Origin: Burkholderia sp. 8Y
Lineage (GTDB): Bacteria > Pseudomonadota > Gammaproteobacteria > Burkholderiales > Burkholderiaceae
DNA length: 64,000 nt
Direction: 5' to 3'
Assembly: GCF_902506145.1 (NCBI RefSeq)
Contig: NZ_LR733519.1
Coordinates: 1,648,314 to 1,712,313 of the forward strand
This document shows, piece by piece, positions 17,001 to 24,615 of the stretch (position 1 is its first letter; each line of letters opens with the position of its first letter). Below the pieces are notes generated by a model, which saw only the letters and a list, made by a program, of their open reading frames with translations, made no database searches and was not told the DNA's origin. Made by a program: the position numbers and the translations under genes.

Positions 17001-18368
17001 TCACGAGGACGCGCCCGGCGCAAGCAACGTGATTTCGACGCGGCGGTTTTTCGCGCGGCCCGCGGGCGTGTCGTTGGGCGCGAGCGGTTCGGCGTCGCCG
17101 CGGCCTTCGGCGGTGAAGCGCGCGGGCGTGCCGGTGATCGCGGCGAGCATCGCCTGCACGCTCTCGGCGCGCGCCTGCGACAGATGCCAGTTGGACGGAT
17201 AGCGCGTGGACAAAAGCCGCTGATCGTCGGTGTGCCCGGTCACGACGACCTTGCCCGACACACTTCTGAGCGCATCCGCGATACGCGCGATCAGCGATTC
17301 ATACGCCGGGTCGAGCGTCGCGCTGCCCGAGGCAAAGAGGTTGTCGCCGTTGATCGTGACGATGGAGCGGTCCGCGCCCTCGCGCACGCTGACGAGCCCT
17401 TGCCGGATCTCGGGCGCGAGGAACGTCGAGAGCGAGGCGGCGGCGGCGCGCATCGGCGCGGCAGCCGGCGCCGGCACGGGCGCGGGCGTCGGCGGCGCGG
17501 CGACGCGAATGCGGTTCATCGCGTCGAAGAGCGGGTCGGACGTGCGGTTGAGGCTCGTCGCGAGCGCGACATGCGTGGCGGCGATCACCACGCCCGCGAG
17601 CGCCAGATAGACCCACGGCGGCACGCGCTGCGCGAGCGGCGGCCGCGCGCGCTCGACGGGCCGCCAGTGCGGCGACAGCTCCGCCTCGAACGCCCCGCGC
17701 TCGGCGCGGATCATGCGTGCCAGCCGTTCGCGAACCGACTCCAGTTGATTGCGCCCGCCGTCGATCAGCCGGTAACGGCCTTCGAATCCGAGCGAAAGAA
17801 TCACATAGAGTAGTTCAAGAACGTCGATGTTGCGCGACGGCTCCTGCGCGAGCGTCCGCAGAATCAGGAAAAACCGCTCGCCGCCCGACGCTTCGTTGTG
17901 AAACGTCACGAGCAGACTGCGGCTGCCCCACACGCCGCTGCCCCACGGCGTGCCCGAAATCGCCTCGTCGATGCAGGTGCACAGGCAATAGCGCGCCGCC
18001 GCGAGCCCTTCGGTGCCGATGCCGCTCGCGCGGGCATCGCGTTCGAAATGCCGGACCATCTGCACGAGTTCCGCGCGCAGGGCTTCGATATCCGCCATCG
18101 CGGGGCGCGTGCGCAACGGCACGGCCAGTTCCAGCAGCGGGCCGGCCGCGCGCACGAGCGGATTCAGCCCCGTCGCGGCGATGAGCGCGGCGGGCTGCGC
18201 GAGAGGCGCGGGCTGCGTCGGATCATCGCGCGGCGGCGCGACGCGTCGGCCGCCCGGCTGCGGAATCAGGATGGTTTCGTCCGGATCGAAGCCGGCATGG
18301 GGCAAGGTTGGCGCGTTCACGGTCGGGTCCTTCGCGGGATCAGAAAGATCAGCGGTGTGCTCGGTCAT
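17001..18368 (-). CDS. tssL: T6SS membrane complex subunit TssL with OmpA-like domain
   Basis: 455 aa. Residues ~60-265 are the DotU/IcmH cytoplasmic domain (CLCTCIDEAISGTPWG, LLVTFHNEASGGERFF, LLYVILSLGFEGRYR). One helix at about 280-300 anchors it. The C-terminal ~130 residues are an OmpA/MotB-like peptidoglycan-binding domain (TINGDNLFASGSATL, VVTGHTDDQ, LSQARAESV, GRGDAEPLAPND, KNRRVEI). This 'extended' TssL can anchor to the cell wall. The ATG at 18368 overlaps the tssK stop (ATGA). Confidence 0.95.
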   Translation of the reverse strand: MTEHTADLSDPAKDPTVNAPTLPHAGFDPDETILIPQPGGRRVAPPRDDPTQPAPLAQPAALIAATGLNPLVRAAGPLLELAVPLRTRPAMADIEALRAELVQMVRHFERDARASGIGTEGLAAARYCLCTCIDEAISGTPWGSGVWGSRSLLVTFHNEASGGERFFLILRTLAQEPSRNIDVLELLYVILSLGFEGRYRLIDGGRNQLESVRERLARMIRAERGAFEAELSPHWRPVERARPPLAQRVPPWVYLALAGVVIAATHVALATSLNRTSDPLFDAMNRIRVAAPPTPAPVPAPAAAPMRAAAASLSTFLAPEIRQGLVSVREGADRSIVTINGDNLFASGSATLDPAYESLIARIADALRSVSGKVVVTGHTDDQRLLSTRYPSNWHLSQARAESVQAMLAAITGTPARFTAEGRGDAEPLAPNDTPAGRAKNRRVEITLLAPGASS

Positions 18369-19723
18369 GGGCGGATCGCCCAGAATTCCAGTTCGAGGCC
18401 GGGGAAGTCGCCCGCGACGTGCAGCGCGACACCGGCCGAACCGGCGAACTGCTTCCACAGGTCGCTGCCGCGGTCCAGTTCGAAATACGTGAAGCCCGCA
18501 TGAAAGGGCAACTGGCGCGGGGCGACCGGCAATGCGCGCAAGCCGATGCCCGGCAGTTGCAGATTGACGAGATCGCGGATCCGCTCCACGGGACCGAGCT
18601 TCGCTTGCTGCGCGAAGCCGTTGAGCAGCGCGGCGGGCGCGAGATCGGCCTTGACCGCGAGCACGAAGTTCGCTGTCCGAAACAGATCGCGATCGGGCAC
18701 GATGGCCACGCGCAGTCCGTACTTGCGCTCCTCCAGCGCGATGGGCACCGCATGCGGGTCCATCACGGCGCTGAGCGCGGCGCGCAGTGCATCGACGAGC
18801 GGCGTGAACACGGCATCGAGCCGCTCGTGCCGGTAGACCGGAAACGGCGCGGGGCGCTTGCCCGGCGCGCTGAAGGTCGCGAGTTCGCCCGCCAGTTGCA
18901 GCGCGTGCTGATGCAGGTCATGCGGATGCAGACCGGTCGTCGACGCGAGCGCCGCGAAAAGCGGCTCGGCGCGGTTGAGCACTTGCAGCAGCAGGAAGTC
19001 CGCGATTTCGGCGGCGCCTGTCGCGGCGGGCTGCGCGAGGCGCGCGGCGAGCGCATCGGCGCGCTGGTGCATCAGGCCGACGAGTTCATCGACGAACGCG
19101 CACAGGCGGCGCGACACGCGGTAGTCGAGGCACGGCGGCACGTAGGCTGCATCGAGTACGATGCTGTTGTCCGCGCGGCGCTCGACGATGCGCGCGACGC
19201 CGAGCGCGCTGTGCGCGTGCGCCACGTCCTGTTCGAATGCGAGGCGCAGTTGCAGCTTGCCGACCTGCACGAGCGCGGCGCCCGTCGCGCCTTCGTTGCT
19301 GTCCTGCACTTCCGTTTCCGCGATGCGATGCCGCGCGAAGCCCTCGCGCCCGGCTCCGGCTCCGGCCACGGGCTCGCCGCCGAAGGTCGCCTCGGGCACG
19401 CCCTGACGCGCGATCGGCAGCGCCAGCACGACGGTGAGATCGCGTGCGTCATCGGGCACGGCGAGCGGCAGCGGCAGGTCGTCGTCGGCGGGCAGGCGAA
19501 ACGGCGTGCCGTCGGGCAGCACGCCCGCGCAGTGCGTGAGCACGATACGGCCGAGCTTGAGCTGCCCGGCATCGACGGCAAGCTCCGAGAAACCGTACGC
19601 GTAAGGACGCAGCGCCGCGCAGCGCGCGTCGAGCTGGGCGCGCACATAGCGGTCGTGCTGTTGCAGATGCTGCGGCTGAAGCAGCATGCCTTCGGACCAG
19701 ATCACCTTGTGGTTGGCGGACAT
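18365..19723 (-). CDS. tssK: T6SS baseplate subunit TssK
   Basis: 452 aa, normal length. The N-terminus MSANHKVIWSEGMLLQPQHL is the conserved TssK start, followed by QHDRYV and PYAYGFSEL. TssK trimers connect the baseplate wedges to the TssL/TssM membrane complex. The frame is open far upstream of 19723 but that part overlaps the FHA gene in another frame. It starts 11 bases after the FHA stop and overlaps tssL by four bases, so the genes are co-transcribed. Confidence 0.96.
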   Translation of the reverse strand: MSANHKVIWSEGMLLQPQHLQQHDRYVRAQLDARCAALRPYAYGFSELAVDAGQLKLGRIVLTHCAGVLPDGTPFRLPADDDLPLPLAVPDDARDLTVVLALPIARQGVPEATFGGEPVAGAGAGREGFARHRIAETEVQDSNEGATGAALVQVGKLQLRLAFEQDVAHAHSALGVARIVERRADNSIVLDAAYVPPCLDYRVSRRLCAFVDELVGLMHQRADALAARLAQPAATGAAEIADFLLLQVLNRAEPLFAALASTTGLHPHDLHQHALQLAGELATFSAPGKRPAPFPVYRHERLDAVFTPLVDALRAALSAVMDPHAVPIALEERKYGLRVAIVPDRDLFRTANFVLAVKADLAPAALLNGFAQQAKLGPVERIRDLVNLQLPGIGLRALPVAPRQLPFHAGFTYFELDRGSDLWKQFAGSAGVALHVAGDFPGLELEFWAIRP

Positions 19724-19734
19724 CGTCGATCTCG

Positions 19735-22143
19735 CTATGCGTGTGAGGAACCGTGGGGCGCGCGTTCGGGCGACCCGCCCGCCTGCCGCTCGTAGGCGTC
19801 GTTGAAGGCGTTGCCGCAGAGCGCGTCGAGGTCGTCGGCGCTCGCGCGCACGAGTTCGCGATGCAGCGCGACGAGACGGTCCCACTGCTTCGCCTTGCGG
19901 CGGCCGGGGAGCCAGTCGAGCCAGCCGCGCGGCGCGGCGTTTCTCGCGATGGCATCGGGATCGAAGCGGCGCAGCAGATGCTGCATCGCGGCGCGCATCC
20001 CTGCGAGAACGGCGAGTTCGTGGCGGCGGATGTCGTCGAAAGCGCCTTCGAGCGCGACTTCGCCCGTGAGATAGCCCGCGCTCGGCCCGCGCAGCATGTG
20101 TGACAACGCGCTGTCGCCGTCGGGGAAGAACTTGAGCGGGTTGTTGCCGCGCGGCGCGAGCAGCGTCGTATCGACGCTCATGCCGCGCTTCATCACCGAG
20201 CGGGAGAGCATCACATCCACCGTGCCGCGTATGGCGGCGCGCAGCATCGATCCGGCAAAGTGAGCGAATTCGGGCGCGGCGCGCCCGCGCAGGACGCTGG
20301 CGTCGGCGCCGAGGCCGTCGAGGAGGGCGGTGAGGGTGAGGTCGGTCGCTGGGTTCGCTGACGTGTTGACGGGAGCGTGAGGTGCGGCGTTTGAGCCGGC
20401 GGTGTGGCCTGCGTCGGAGAAAGGCTTTGTGGCGTCCCTGGCCGATGCGCGAGTGAGCGCATTGTTTGCCGCCCTTGTGTTCGCAGTTGCGTCGGCGTGA
20501 TGAGCGGCAGCAACAGCGAAATGCACCGACGCGTCGGTTGCCGCGTTTTCGCGGGCGCGCGATACGGCGCTCGGCGCGGCGCTGTCCGCCTCGCCGATGA
20601 AAGGCTTTGTGGCGAAGCGAGCCGCTGCATTTCCGATGGCGCGCGATGCGGCATTTGAGTCGGCGCTGTCGCCTGCGTTGAAGACAGGCTTCGCGGCGTT
20701 CGTGGGCGCTGCGCGAGTTAGCGCATTGTTTGCCACCCATGTGTCCGCGCTTGCGTTGGCGTGATGAGCGCCGTCGAAAGCGAAATGCACCGACGCGCTG
20801 GTCCCCGCTTTGTCGCTGGCGCCCGATACGGCGTTTGATTCGGAGCCGCCGCCCGCTTGGAAGACAGGCTTCGCATCGACGCAAGCCGCTGCGTTAGTTG
20901 CAGCCCACGTGTTCGCGCTCGGGTTGGCGTGACGAGCGGCGTCGAGAGGAAAGTGCGCTGCGGCGCTTTCCGCCTCGCCAACCGACAGCCTCGCTGCGTC
21001 GTCGGCGTTTGCCGGACTTGCCGCGCGAACAGCCGCGTCGCTGGCCCTGACATCCACGACGGCTGCGCCTCCGAACGCGCCTGCCGCGAAGGCCCCATCG
21101 CCGAGCGGATCATAGTCGTGCGGGATGCCGCCGCTCGCCGCGACGTCAGGCGCGGATTCCGGCTTGTAAGCAAACTGCTCGGGCGAGACGTGATCGCTGG
21201 CCGAACCGGCGAACGGCGCGCGGCCATCGGTCCGTGGCGGCGTGTGTTGATCCGGAAGCGGGCCGCCGAGCGGATCGAAATGCGCGCCCGGCAGCGGTGC
21301 TGCGAACAGCACGGCCGCCCGCGCGAGCGGATCGTGAGCGAAGGCAATGCGGCTGTCCCCGAACGCATGCGCCGAAGTCGCGCCGTTCGCGTGTTCGTGC
21401 GTAGGCGCAATGCGATTGGCCGCAAGCGGATCGTCCGCGAAGGCGTGCGCCGGACCCGCATCGAAGCCAAGACGCGCATCATCAGCAAGCGGATAAAGAG
21501 GCGCCACGTCGCCGCGAGTAAGCGGATCGCGCGACGCAGTCGTGCTTTCTACAATCGCCTCCCCGTTGAAAGTCCGCATCGCCGCGCGACCGTTGCCAGC
21601 CAGCGGATCACTCATCGGCGCAAAAAGCGGCTTTTTGGCGAGCGCATAACCGGCCGCAACACCGCGATTAACGTGGCTCTCCGCGGCCCCATCCTCGGCA
21701 GGCGCACGCTGCACGAACGCCCGCTCAGACTCAAGCCCGTCTTCCTTCACCCGATACCCGCCCTCGCCCGTCCCCGCATCATGCGCGCGATCCAGCACGC
21801 CCAAAGGCGCATCGAACGCGCGGCCGTCATCCAGCGCCGACACTTCGAGCCGATACGCCCCCGCTTCGACGCAATCGCCCCGCGCAAGACGCGCCGTCTG
21901 ACCGCTCGCGAGCAAGCGGCCATTGAGCCGGCTCGGGTTGCTGCCGAGATCCGCGAAGCGCCAGCCCTCGCCCGTCCAGTCGATGCGCGCCTGCACGCGC
22001 GACACCGTCTTCGCCGCGTCAGGCAGCACCATCGTGTTGCCGGGACCGCGCCCGATGGTTCCGCCCGCCGCGTCGAACCGGCAGACGAGCGGCGTATCCG
22101 GCGGCTCGCCCCGGACCGTCCTGACTGCGAGCGTGATGTGCAT
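19735..22143 (-). CDS. tagH: FHA-domain T6SS protein (TagH/Fha type) with long repetitive linker
   Basis: 802 aa. Residues ~15-105 form an FHA phosphothreonine-binding domain (GGTIGRGPGNTMVLPD, VSRVQARI, DLGSNPSRLNG). Residues ~605-790 form the C-terminal domain typical of T6SS FHA proteins (LLDGLGADAS, MLRAAIRGTVDVMLSRS, NNPLKFFPDGDSALSHML, AFDDIRRHELAVLAGMR). Between them lie ~480 residues of Ala-rich, probably disordered linker, longer than usual. It contains recurring DPL tripeptides at residues ~180-350 and three ~60-residue repeats at ~397-600. As the likely reader of kinase phosphorylation, it would trigger assembly. An AGGAG ribosome site precedes the ATG. Confidence 0.93.
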   Translation of the reverse strand: MHITLAVRTVRGEPPDTPLVCRFDAAGGTIGRGPGNTMVLPDAAKTVSRVQARIDWTGEGWRFADLGSNPSRLNGRLLASGQTARLARGDCVEAGAYRLEVSALDDGRAFDAPLGVLDRAHDAGTGEGGYRVKEDGLESERAFVQRAPAEDGAAESHVNRGVAAGYALAKKPLFAPMSDPLAGNGRAAMRTFNGEAIVESTTASRDPLTRGDVAPLYPLADDARLGFDAGPAHAFADDPLAANRIAPTHEHANGATSAHAFGDSRIAFAHDPLARAAVLFAAPLPGAHFDPLGGPLPDQHTPPRTDGRAPFAGSASDHVSPEQFAYKPESAPDVAASGGIPHDYDPLGDGAFAAGAFGGAAVVDVRASDAAVRAASPANADDAARLSVGEAESAAAHFPLDAARHANPSANTWAATNAAACVDAKPVFQAGGGSESNAVSGASDKAGTSASVHFAFDGAHHANASADTWVANNALTRAAPTNAAKPVFNAGDSADSNAASRAIGNAAARFATKPFIGEADSAAPSAVSRARENAATDASVHFAVAAAHHADATANTRAANNALTRASARDATKPFSDAGHTAGSNAAPHAPVNTSANPATDLTLTALLDGLGADASVLRGRAAPEFAHFAGSMLRAAIRGTVDVMLSRSVMKRGMSVDTTLLAPRGNNPLKFFPDGDSALSHMLRGPSAGYLTGEVALEGAFDDIRRHELAVLAGMRAAMQHLLRRFDPDAIARNAAPRGWLDWLPGRRKAKQWDRLVALHRELVRASADDLDALCGNAFNDAYERQAGGSPERAPHGSSHA
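20344..20955 (-). repeat. Three imperfect ~60-codon repeats inside the FHA protein gene
   Basis: Within the FHA protein linker, residues ~397-600 hold three diverged copies of a unit of the form HF..D.A.HAN..ANTW.A.NA, then AKPVF.AG, then SNA. Examples are SVHFAFDGAHHANASADTW with ANNALTRAAP, and SVHFAVAAAHHADATANTR with ANNALTRASA. A partial extra copy of the TKPF portion lies between the second and third. Copies differ at many positions, so the duplication is not recent. Confidence 0.75.
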
Positions 22144-22179
22144 GGCGTCTCCTGCCTGTGCGTGTTGAAGCGGCTGCGC

Positions 22180-24186
22180 TCATCGGGAACCGTCGTCGGC
22201 CTCGCGCGGGTCGGCAGGCGCATCGGGCGATGCGCTCGCCGCGCCCGCCGCCGCGCCCGCGCCGCCGCAGTTGATCTGCACCGTCGCGCCGTCGATCGTG
22301 ATCGGCCCCGCCGCATTGATCGCGATGCCGGAGGGCCCGAGCACGATCGTGCTGCCGCCCGCCTTGAGCGTGAGCGTCGCGCCCGCTTCGATAGTCACGT
22401 TCGCACCGCCCTTGATGTCGACGTTAACACCCACCCCCAACGCAAAATTCCCTGCCGTTTTCATTTGTGTATCGCCGCCGACATCCAGCGAGCACTTGCC
22501 GCCGATACGCCCGCTGTGACTGCCCTTCACCGCATCGCTGCGATTGCCGCCGCAGCGCGCGAAGTCGTGGCTTTCGACAATCACATGCCGCTCATTGCCG
22601 ATGCGCGCGAGCGCGTCGTGCCCGACCCACGTCTCCATGTCGCGCTCGGCGTGAAAGAACATTTGTTCGTTATCCTTCGTATCGTCGAAGCGCATTTCGT
22701 TGAAGCCGTTGCCGCCCTTGGTCGAATTGCTTTTGATGGTGGTGCGCGCCATTTTCGACGGAAGCGCGTAGGGCGTCGTCTGCGCGGCGTTGTAGACGCT
22801 GCCGATGACGAGCGGCTGATCCGGGTCGCCCTCGATGAAATGCACGAGCACTTCCTGACCGATGCGCGGCAGAAAAAACGCGCCATAGCTCTTGCCGGCC
22901 CACGGCTGCGCCACGCGCACCCAGCAGCGTTGCAGCGAATCGCGCGACGCCTCGGTGCCGAACTGCTCCCAGTGAAACTGCACCTTGATGCGGCCGTACT
23001 TGTCCGTATGAATTTCTTCCCCGGCCGGACCGACGACGCGTGCCGTTTGCGGTCCCGCGACCGTCGCGCGGCGCGTGATGCGCTCGGGCCGAAAACCCGC
23101 ATCGCGCGGCAACGCACGGAACGCGCAGTCGAAAACGTCGGCGGCAGCCGCGTTGTCCAGCGTAGAAATATAGTCGTCCGAATTAATCGCGTAATCCGCC
23201 GCGACGATCAGATGCTCGCCATTGTGCTGCGCAAGCGGATGGTCGGCCAGCCGGATGAGCCCGCCCGGCCAGATGCCTCGCACCGTGGCGCGGCCACTCA
23301 CGCAGACATTGGCTGCCTGATGCGCTTCCGCGTGCACGCGGGCATGGCGCTCGGCGTCCTCGGCGCGCGTGTAGCCGACGGCGTGCTCCTGCATCGTGTA
23401 GCGCGCGGCATCGAACGGTTCGCTGCGTCTCGCGCGCGCAAAGAGCCCTTGCTGCTCGCTCTGCGACGGCTTCTCGAAGTCGTAGTCGTTCACTTCGGCG
23501 ATACCCGTCTGCACTTGCGCGCCTGCATGCCACGCGTAAATCCATTCGTGCTCGCGCGGCGCGGTCTTCGCCGGACGAAACGGCAGCGCGCCGTAGTGCG
23601 GAATCGCATCGTGGACATGCGGCGAGTCCGTGAGAATCAGCGTGTGCTTGCCGCCGCGATGCTGCACGTAGTAATAGATGCCCTCGCGCTCCGCCAGCCG
23701 GCTCACGAAATCGAAGTCTGTTTCGCGGTACTGCGCGCAATGTTCGAGGCTCGGATACGAGGCCGAACACCGGTTCTCGAAGTCGATGTGATAGTCCGAC
23801 AGCACCTGCGCGATGATGTCCGGTGGCGTCATCTTATGAAAGAAGCGGCAGTGCGATGCGCGCGTGAGGAGCCACAGGCGCGGGCGCACCGTCGCCCGAA
23901 AAAGCGCGGGACGGTTGGGCTTTGTGCCCGCGGGCCGCGCCAGTTCGAACGCGGTGACGATGCCATTGAATTCGCGCGTGCCGCCGCCGGGAATCTCGAT
24001 GGACAACGAGAAGTCCTGGCCGAGCACTTTCGCGATATCGGCATTGGAGTCCTCCGCGAGCAGTTCGACGTCCCATTGCGCGAGGCGGCCGAGGGCTTCA
24101 TGGCCGCGCATGCGGTAGAACACGAGCGCGTCGGCGCCGAGCGCGGTGGTTACACGGGCAATGCGGTGAGTGTCGGTGAGCGTCAT
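22180..24186 (-). CDS. vgrG: T6SS spike protein VgrG
   Basis: 668 aa. Residues ~10-380 are the gp27-like base (GYTRAEDAERHARVHAEA, GLIRLADHP), followed by the gp5 OB-fold region (DKYGRIKVQFHWEQFG, CWVRVAQPWAGKSYGAFFLP, RIGQEVLVHFIEGDPDQPL). The C-terminal beta-helix needle carries short repeats (NVDIKGGANVTIEAGATLTL, GSTIVLGPSGIAINA). It ends in a short Gly/Ala/Pro tail with no added effector domain. It would form the puncturing tip with the PAAR-like protein encoded just upstream. No strong ribosome site; the start follows the upstream stop by 21 bases. Confidence 0.97.
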   Translation of the reverse strand: MTLTDTHRIARVTTALGADALVFYRMRGHEALGRLAQWDVELLAEDSNADIAKVLGQDFSLSIEIPGGGTREFNGIVTAFELARPAGTKPNRPALFRATVRPRLWLLTRASHCRFFHKMTPPDIIAQVLSDYHIDFENRCSASYPSLEHCAQYRETDFDFVSRLAEREGIYYYVQHRGGKHTLILTDSPHVHDAIPHYGALPFRPAKTAPREHEWIYAWHAGAQVQTGIAEVNDYDFEKPSQSEQQGLFARARRSEPFDAARYTMQEHAVGYTRAEDAERHARVHAEAHQAANVCVSGRATVRGIWPGGLIRLADHPLAQHNGEHLIVAADYAINSDDYISTLDNAAAADVFDCAFRALPRDAGFRPERITRRATVAGPQTARVVGPAGEEIHTDKYGRIKVQFHWEQFGTEASRDSLQRCWVRVAQPWAGKSYGAFFLPRIGQEVLVHFIEGDPDQPLVIGSVYNAAQTTPYALPSKMARTTIKSNSTKGGNGFNEMRFDDTKDNEQMFFHAERDMETWVGHDALARIGNERHVIVESHDFARCGGNRSDAVKGSHSGRIGGKCSLDVGGDTQMKTAGNFALGVGVNVDIKGGANVTIEAGATLTLKAGGSTIVLGPSGIAINAAGPITIDGATVQINCGGAGAAAGAASASPDAPADPREADDGSR

Positions 24187-24207
24187 CGGGGGTCTCGTCG
24201 AAAGGAG

Positions 24208-24597
24208 TCAGGGAAGCTCGGTCTTGCGCGTGGCGGGATCGGCCACCTTGACGACGCCGCCCCAGTTGCACGGGCACACCGACACGTTGTCGAGCGATGG
24301 CGCATTGCCGATCTGCACGGTGAGCGCGCCCGGCGTCCACGGTTGCGCGGTGGCGGGCACGCACGGCGCGGGCGTCGGCGTGCCGAACGCGGCGGCGGTC
24401 GCGGCCTGCACCGCCGGATTCGCGGGCGCGCTGCACATGCCGAACGGCATGATGTTCACAAGCGGAATGTGATCCATGATGGTCGCGGCGGGCGGCCCTT
24501 CGCACAGCACGCGGTTGGTCGGCAACACGACGAGCGTCGACGGCGCCATGCCGAACGAACACTGAAGCGTCGCGCCCATGCTGACTTGTTGCGGCAT
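24208..24597 (-). CDS. PAAR-like (DUF4280) T6SS tip protein
   Basis: 129 aa. It has the pattern of DUF4280 PAAR-like proteins: MGATLQCSFGMAPSTLVVLP at the N-terminus, HIPLVNIMPFGMCSAPANPA in the middle, and C-P-C near the C-terminus. Conserved Cys residues may bind zinc at the spike apex. There is no C-terminal extension, so it looks like a bare tip rather than a fused effector. An AGGAG ribosome site precedes the ATG. It lies between clpV and vgrG in the main operon. Confidence 0.88.
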   Translation of the reverse strand: MPQQVSMGATLQCSFGMAPSTLVVLPTNRVLCEGPPAATIMDHIPLVNIMPFGMCSAPANPAVQAATAAAFGTPTPAPCVPATAQPWTPGALTVQIGNAPSLDNVSVCPCNWGGVVKVADPATRKTELP

Positions 24598-24615
24598 CGC
24601 AGGCTCCTTTTGGAT

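Noticed and set aside
13426..17202. Very long + strand open frame (1258 codons) opposite tssM
   Set aside because: It is the antisense shadow of tssM in GC-rich DNA: Arg-rich translation, no domain, no ribosome site, and tssM is certain on the other strand.
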